Source of the DNA: Ciborinia camelliae
Lineage: Eukaryota > Ascomycota > Leotiomycetes > Helotiales > Sclerotiniaceae
Length of the DNA: 64,000 bases
Direction: 5' to 3'
Assembly: GCA_025890175.1 (NCBI GenBank)
Contig: JANPYM010000003.1
Location: 251,811-315,810, forward strand
Position numbers and translations under genes: made by a program. Numbering within the stretch: position 1 is the first letter of the stretch; every line of letters begins with the position of its first letter. The notes beneath the pieces are model-generated. The model made no database searches. It was not told where the DNA came from and worked only from the letters and a program-made list of their open reading frames with translations. Below are positions 59,801 through 64,000 of the stretch, in pieces.

Positions 59801-62180
59801 TCACGGTCATCAATGATATTCTTGATTTCTCAAAGGTTGAATCTGGGCGATTGGATATTGAGGAGGTGCAATTTTCCTTATCGGTTGTGGTACGAGATGT
59901 CGCCAAGATGTTGGGATTTGCTGCCGAACGAAAGAATCTAATGTTCGATGCTAACATCACAGTTGGAGTTGATAGAGATTTGATTGTTATGGGTGATCCA
60001 GGTCGAGTTCGTCAGATCATCACAAATCTTCTCACGAACAGCATTAAATTCACCAGCGAAGGAAGAGTCAAATTTTCGGTCATTAAGGAAAAAGAGGATG
60101 CAGATACTATTGAAGTCAAGTTTGTGGTGGAAGATACGGGTATCGGAATTGAAGAGGAAGTTCGAAAACGTCTATTCAAACCTTTTAGTCAGGCAGATTC
60201 ATCCACAGCAAGAAGATTCGGTGGTACTGGACTAGGTCTTACGATCAGTAAGAATTTGGTGGACTTGATGCATGGTAGAATTACCCTGGAATCAACTTTG
60301 GGGCAGGGTACAATGGCAACTTTCTGGATTCCCTTCAACAAACCACAATATCATGATGGTAACGCGTTGATTGATATTGATAGTTTACCAGATCGTTTAC
60401 AATCTGAAATGAGTGTTTCTTGTGGTAGTTCAGATTATGATGTTGGTCCGTCACCTCACAAAAATTCGTTGGAAATGCCTAGGCATCATAAGTCGGCTAG
60501 TATGACGCCTTCAGTTGTGTCGGACGTAGAGATGTCACCTGTTGAGAGAGCGAACGTTAAAATTCTTCTTGTTGAGGACAAGTAAGTGGATTTGCTCTAA
60601 TTTTACTCTAATTGATTATGGCTGATCTTACACTAATATGTCTTGCAGTGCTATTAATCAACAGATTGCCCTAAAAACCATTCGAAAATTGGGCTTTTCC
60701 CCGTCGGCAGTTTGGAATGGAAAAGAGGCTCTCGAATATCTTCTCGCAGCAGACTCTCCAAACCCTCCTCATCCAAAGCCAGATATCATTCTCATGGATG
60801 TACAAGTAAGCCCCCTAAAACGCCTCTGATATATAGGATAACTCACCAATAAATCAATAGATGCCAATTATAGACGGATACCGCGCCACACACATATTGC
60901 GTCACCACTCCCCCTACAATCACTCGACGCGTAATATTCCCATCGTAGCCATGACAGCATCAGCCATCCAAGGCGATCGCGAAAAATGCAAAAAGGCAGG
61001 TATGGATGATTATCTGGCGAAACCTGTCAAGGGAAAAACGCTGGAGAAGATGTTGCTCAGGTGGGCAATCAATAAAAGGGTTCCAAAATCGGAGAGCGAA
61101 GGGGATGATGATGAGGGGAGTGATTGTGCAGAGGGGGATAATGAAAATTGTACATGGAAATGTGAGAAGCCGAAGTATGTTTTTCCCTCTTCCCCCCCCC
61201 TTTTCCTTTTATTCTAATATATTTTTTTGCCAGTGGGAACGTTATAGAGGATAGCTTATTAACTATCGCTCCTAGATTGGACCGTCGCATCTCAACAAGT
61301 ACCGCTTGTCATCCACCGAGATCCACAGGTGAGAACGAAAACCACGAACTCAAATCATCCACAACATCACAAGCACCAAATTCCACAACAGATAATCAAG
61401 CATCCAAACCAGCATCACAATCACAGACATTCAAACTTGAAATAAATCCAACGTCGAAATCCAAACCGATCCTCGACCAAACCAGCCTCACCGAAGACCC
61501 AAACCTCGAATCAACCCGTCCAACTAGAAACGAACGACACAGTTCCCACCGTCTCACATTACCACAACCGGAAGATGAGGGACAACGAGCGGTTAGGAGG
61601 GAGGGATTTGAGGAAAAGGCAAAGGAGTTGAGGGATGAGAAATTGGTTGGGGCGGCGGATGAACATGGGCATGGGGATAGAAAGGGAGAGGGAATAGACA
61701 ACGAAGGAGAAACCACACCCCAAAAATTAACAGTGGAGAACATGGGCCGATTAGAAAGACAAGAACATGAAGACATGGAAGAAGCAAAGAAACTCGAAAT
61801 CGGACTTGAGAACTCCGAGGAGAAGGGAAAAGAAGGCCTAGCGAGACAATTGAGTGGGGCTCGGGGAGATAGCATGGAGGCTTTGGGGGATACTCTGATG
61901 GGGGATTCTCGTCCCAGTCGACCGGATTTCCACTTGAAGAGGTCGGATACCATTACTCCTAGTTCGATGGTGGTTGGGAGGGGGAAGAAACCCGAGAGTC
62001 TGGGGAATATTGATGGGAGTGGGAATGCGGATCAGGATGGGGGGGATTATTTGGCGGGAGGGGGAAGGGGAAAAGGAAAAGGACAAGGGGAGAGCGAGGA
62101 AAAGAAACAGAATTCTCATCACAGTCGTCCGAGTGTAGAGAGGAGGTGGATGGATAGTCAAGTTACTGTTAGGGGATCAT

Positions 62181-62216
<36 letters not shown>

Positions 62217-62245
62217 ATGCCGCTGCTCGTGGTGGGGATTCCTAG
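56898..62245 (+). CDS. PAS-domain hybrid histidine kinase with long C-terminal tail
   Basis: A two-component sensor expected to autophosphorylate on His and pass phosphate to its own receiver domain, then via an Hpt protein to response regulators. Exons 56898-57618, 57863-58372, 58426-58596, 58646-60581, 60649-60805, 60861-61174 and 61234-62245 join in frame to 1606 residues. The N-terminal PAS-like region reads HYLPYPVIVLDSSKTVVLAN. A Ser-rich linker follows, then a PAS/PAC unit near 505-620 (RFRTICDSMPQLIW) and possibly another near 640-775. HisKA has SHEIRTP with His813. HATPase has NLLTNSIKFT near 928, DTGIG near 964 and GGTGLGL near 993. The receiver begins ILLVEDN and holds phospho-acceptor Asp1163 in MDVQMP, with Lys in LAKPVKG. 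Two introns interrupt the receiver. About 340 residues of polar, disordered sequence follow it, ending in a polyalanine run. There is no membrane span, so it is probably cytosolic. The fungal HK class is not assigned. Confidence 0.93.
57619..57862 (+). other. Long intron 1 of the histidine kinase, open if retained
   Basis: 244 bases with donor CGTAAGTAT and acceptor AATACAG. Reading straight through from exon 1 stays open to a stop at 57798-57800, which would make a 300-residue sensor-only protein lacking the kinase core. Spliced, the junction HSYAKMIISIFEIEEEKYF is in frame. Confidence 0.6.
62183..62215 (+). repeat. Coding (GCT)n trinucleotide run
   Basis: Eleven GCT codons encode a polyalanine run near the C terminus of the histidine kinase. 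Pure codon repetition implies recent slippage, so length variation between strains is likely. Confidence 0.9.
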
Positions 62246-63037
62246 ATGAAGAAATTTTTTTTTTTCATTTTTTTTTCTTTTCATTTCTTTTCATTTCGTT
62301 TCTTGTTTTCGTGTTTGAGATGATATGAGATGAGATGAGCGTTCGTTCTTTCTTTCTTTTTGAGATGGGGGATTTTGGTTGGGTTGGGGAATTTAGGGGA
62401 GGAGAATGAATGATGGAAGGGGAGGAAAGGAGAGATTTTAGGGGAGGAAAGGGGAAGGGGAAGGGGGAGGGATGGATGGATGGATCTGTTGTATATATGG
62501 GATATATCGGATGGATGGATGGATGTGTTGTATATATGGGATGGGTGGATGGATGGATGGATGGATGGGGATGGGGATGTTGTTGCATACGAATCCGAAT
62601 GCGAATGCATGTCAGGCCTTGTTTGTCCTGGTGAGAATGGAATGGAATGGAAAGGAAAGGAAAGGAATGAAAGGAAAGGCGTTTGGGATATTGCATTGAC
62701 GGACGGACGGCATTGCATGGTGTGGCATGGAATACGGAATACATGGTATGGTATGGTATGGTACTTGGGTTGCATTGGATTGCATTGGGTTGGATTGCTT
62801 TGCATTGGGTTACATTGGGTTGGGTGGGTTTGGTGGGTACGTATTATATTATATTATATTACCTAGGGATTTGGATGGATGGTATTATGTATATATCCTG
62901 GATTTGGATCGGATTTGGATGGTTGGAGAGAGAGGGAGAGGGGTGGAGAGAGATGGAGAGGAATGGGGGGATGGGGGGATGGGGAATTGTATATGTATAC
63001 ATATATATAGATAGATATTTATACACATATATACACT

Positions 63038-63070
<33 letters not shown>

Positions 63071-63222
63071 GAAACAATAAAGATTAAGATGAAATGAAGA
63101 TTAAGATTAAAATTAATAGGGCTTGGGCTTGAGCTTGAGCTTGAGCTTAAGCTCGCGCTTGCGCTAGAGTTCGAGCTGATTGGATTTGTTTGGATTTGGG
63201 TTTGGGTTTGGGTTTGGGTTTG

Positions 63223-63298
63223 ATTTTGATTTTGATTTTGATTTTGATTTTGATTTTGATTTTGATTTTGATTTTGATTTTGATTTTGATTTTGATTT
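63223..63298 (+). repeat. (TTTTGA)n hexanucleotide array
   Basis: About twelve near-perfect TTTTGA units, directly after four TTTGGG units. It is not telomeric: the fungal telomere repeat is TTAGGG. Confidence 0.92.
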
Positions 63299-63375
63299 TA
63301 TGTAATAGTATATAAGTAGGTATATAATGAGTGCTGTTGCTGGCTGAGTGCTGGTGACTGGTGACTGAGTGCTGG

Positions 63376-63459
63376 CTGGTGACTGGTGACTGGTGACTGG
63401 TGACTGGTGACTGGTGACTGGTGACTGGTGACTGGTGACTGGTGACTGGTGACTGGTGA
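63376..63459 (+). repeat. 7-bp minisatellite CTGGTGA, twelve units
   Basis: Twelve perfect tandem copies of CTGGTGA (84 bases), with partial copies in the 30 bases before. Confidence 0.93.
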
Positions 63460-64000
63460 TTGTACTGTATTGTATTGTATTGTGTTTTTATATATGATAT
63501 ATAAGAAAGATGGGAGGTAAAAGGAAGGAAGGTAGAAGAAAGGTGAAAGGTGAAAGGAAGGAAGGTGGAAAGTAAAAGGAAGGGAGGAAGGAAAAAAAGA
63601 AGATGGAATTTCATATATTATGATAATATCTATTGAGTTGTAATATTATTATTATTATTATTTATTATATATTATATGGTATGGTTTATTATTAGTGCTA
63701 GTAGTATTGGTGCTAGTATAGGGGGGGAGAGGGGGGTAGATAGGGGAGTAGGTGGGAGGGAGGGGGGAGGTAGAGAGAGAGGTAGAGAGGGAGGTAGAGA
63801 GAGAGGTAGGGATGAATGGATGGATGGATGGATGGATGAAGAATCAAGATGAAATTAAAATTGAAATTGAAATAAATACTGTTTATTAGCCTACCTATAT
63901 AGTAGTAGTAGTAAATTCTTAATCGATTGGGTCTATCTGCATATATATATACGAAGACCATGCGATGGGCCTATGGTTATGTACAGTATAAAGCTAATAG

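Larger units (their letters stand above)
62246..64000. other. Repeat-rich 3' flank, no gene
   Basis: No credible gene. The stretch is a series of simple repeats: TGGA arrays (62470-62570), GGTAT/TGCATTGG motifs (62740-62830), ATCT (63038-63070), GCTTGA (63123-63150), TTTGGG (63195-63221), TTTTGA (63223-63298), a seven-base minisatellite (63376-63459) and GGAAGG/GGTAGAGA purine tracts to the end. Confidence 0.7.

Noticed and set aside
63195..63221. TTTGGG repeats considered as telomeric
   Set aside because: The unit is not TTAGGG, the array has four copies only, and other simple repeats follow.
63376..63459. Regular short repeats considered as a CRISPR-like array
   Set aside because: The units are seven bases with no spacers, in a eukaryotic genome; this is an ordinary minisatellite.

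Overview
The window is nuclear DNA of a filamentous ascomycete (Pezizomycotina). Most genes carry several short introns (about 47-250 bp) with GTRNGT-type donors and CTAAC/CTGAC-like branch sites. Intergenic DNA is AT-rich and packed with CCTA/GGTA-type microsatellites. The protein set (Zn2Cys6 regulator, hybrid histidine kinase, AmdS-type amidase, Snu114, Kre33/NAT10) is typical of moulds. The overall look suggests a leotiomycete such as a Sclerotiniaceae relative, but that is inference and no marker gene here proves it.

Layout. 2.4-4.3 kb: CDP-alcohol phosphotransferase (EPT1/CPT1 type). 4.3-9.3 kb: gene-free, with minisatellites and transposon ends. 9.3-11.5 kb: a proline-rich protein ending in a CaaX-like tetrapeptide, then a TPT/DMT-family transporter with a GC-AG intron. 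12.5-15.35 kb (minus): Zn2Cys6 transcription factor. 20.0-20.9 kb: CIA2/MIP18-family Fe-S assembly factor. 26.1-39.0 kb: a gene-dense housekeeping block with SNU114 (minus), ERG10 acetoacetyl-CoA thiolase, KRE33/NAT10 RNA acetyltransferase, a Cdc25/arsenate-reductase-like rhodanese, SmG (minus) and an NTR2-like protein. 41.0-43.5 kb (minus): TED1/CDC1-like metallophosphoesterase. 44.7-45.8 kb (minus): metallo-beta-lactamase-fold protein. 46.4-48.3 kb: amidase. 49.25-50.9 kb: a SAM methyltransferase with a homopolymer frameshift and an artefactual assembly gap in an intron. 52.85-53.35 kb: a 500-bp MITE with perfect 34-bp terminal inverted repeats. 56.9-62.2 kb: a 1606-residue PAS-containing hybrid histidine kinase.

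Three spliceosome genes (SNU114, SmG, NTR2-like) lie within 13 kb, two of them behind divergent promoters that each hold a TCACGTG E-box. SNU114 itself carries a GC-AG intron and an atypical GTTGGT donor, and SmG also uses GTTGGT. Exon coordinates were deduced by hand from splice consensus, frame continuity and family conservation. Every multi-exon model closes in frame except the methyltransferase (one-base shift in a G7 run) and the 5' end of the Zn2Cys6 gene, whose first exon was not found. No tRNA, rRNA or CRISPR was recognised. No clear new multi-gene system was found. The best leads are the intron-borne G-run/C-run hairpins, the MITE family, the CaaX proline-rich protein and the splice-site peculiarities of the spliceosome genes.
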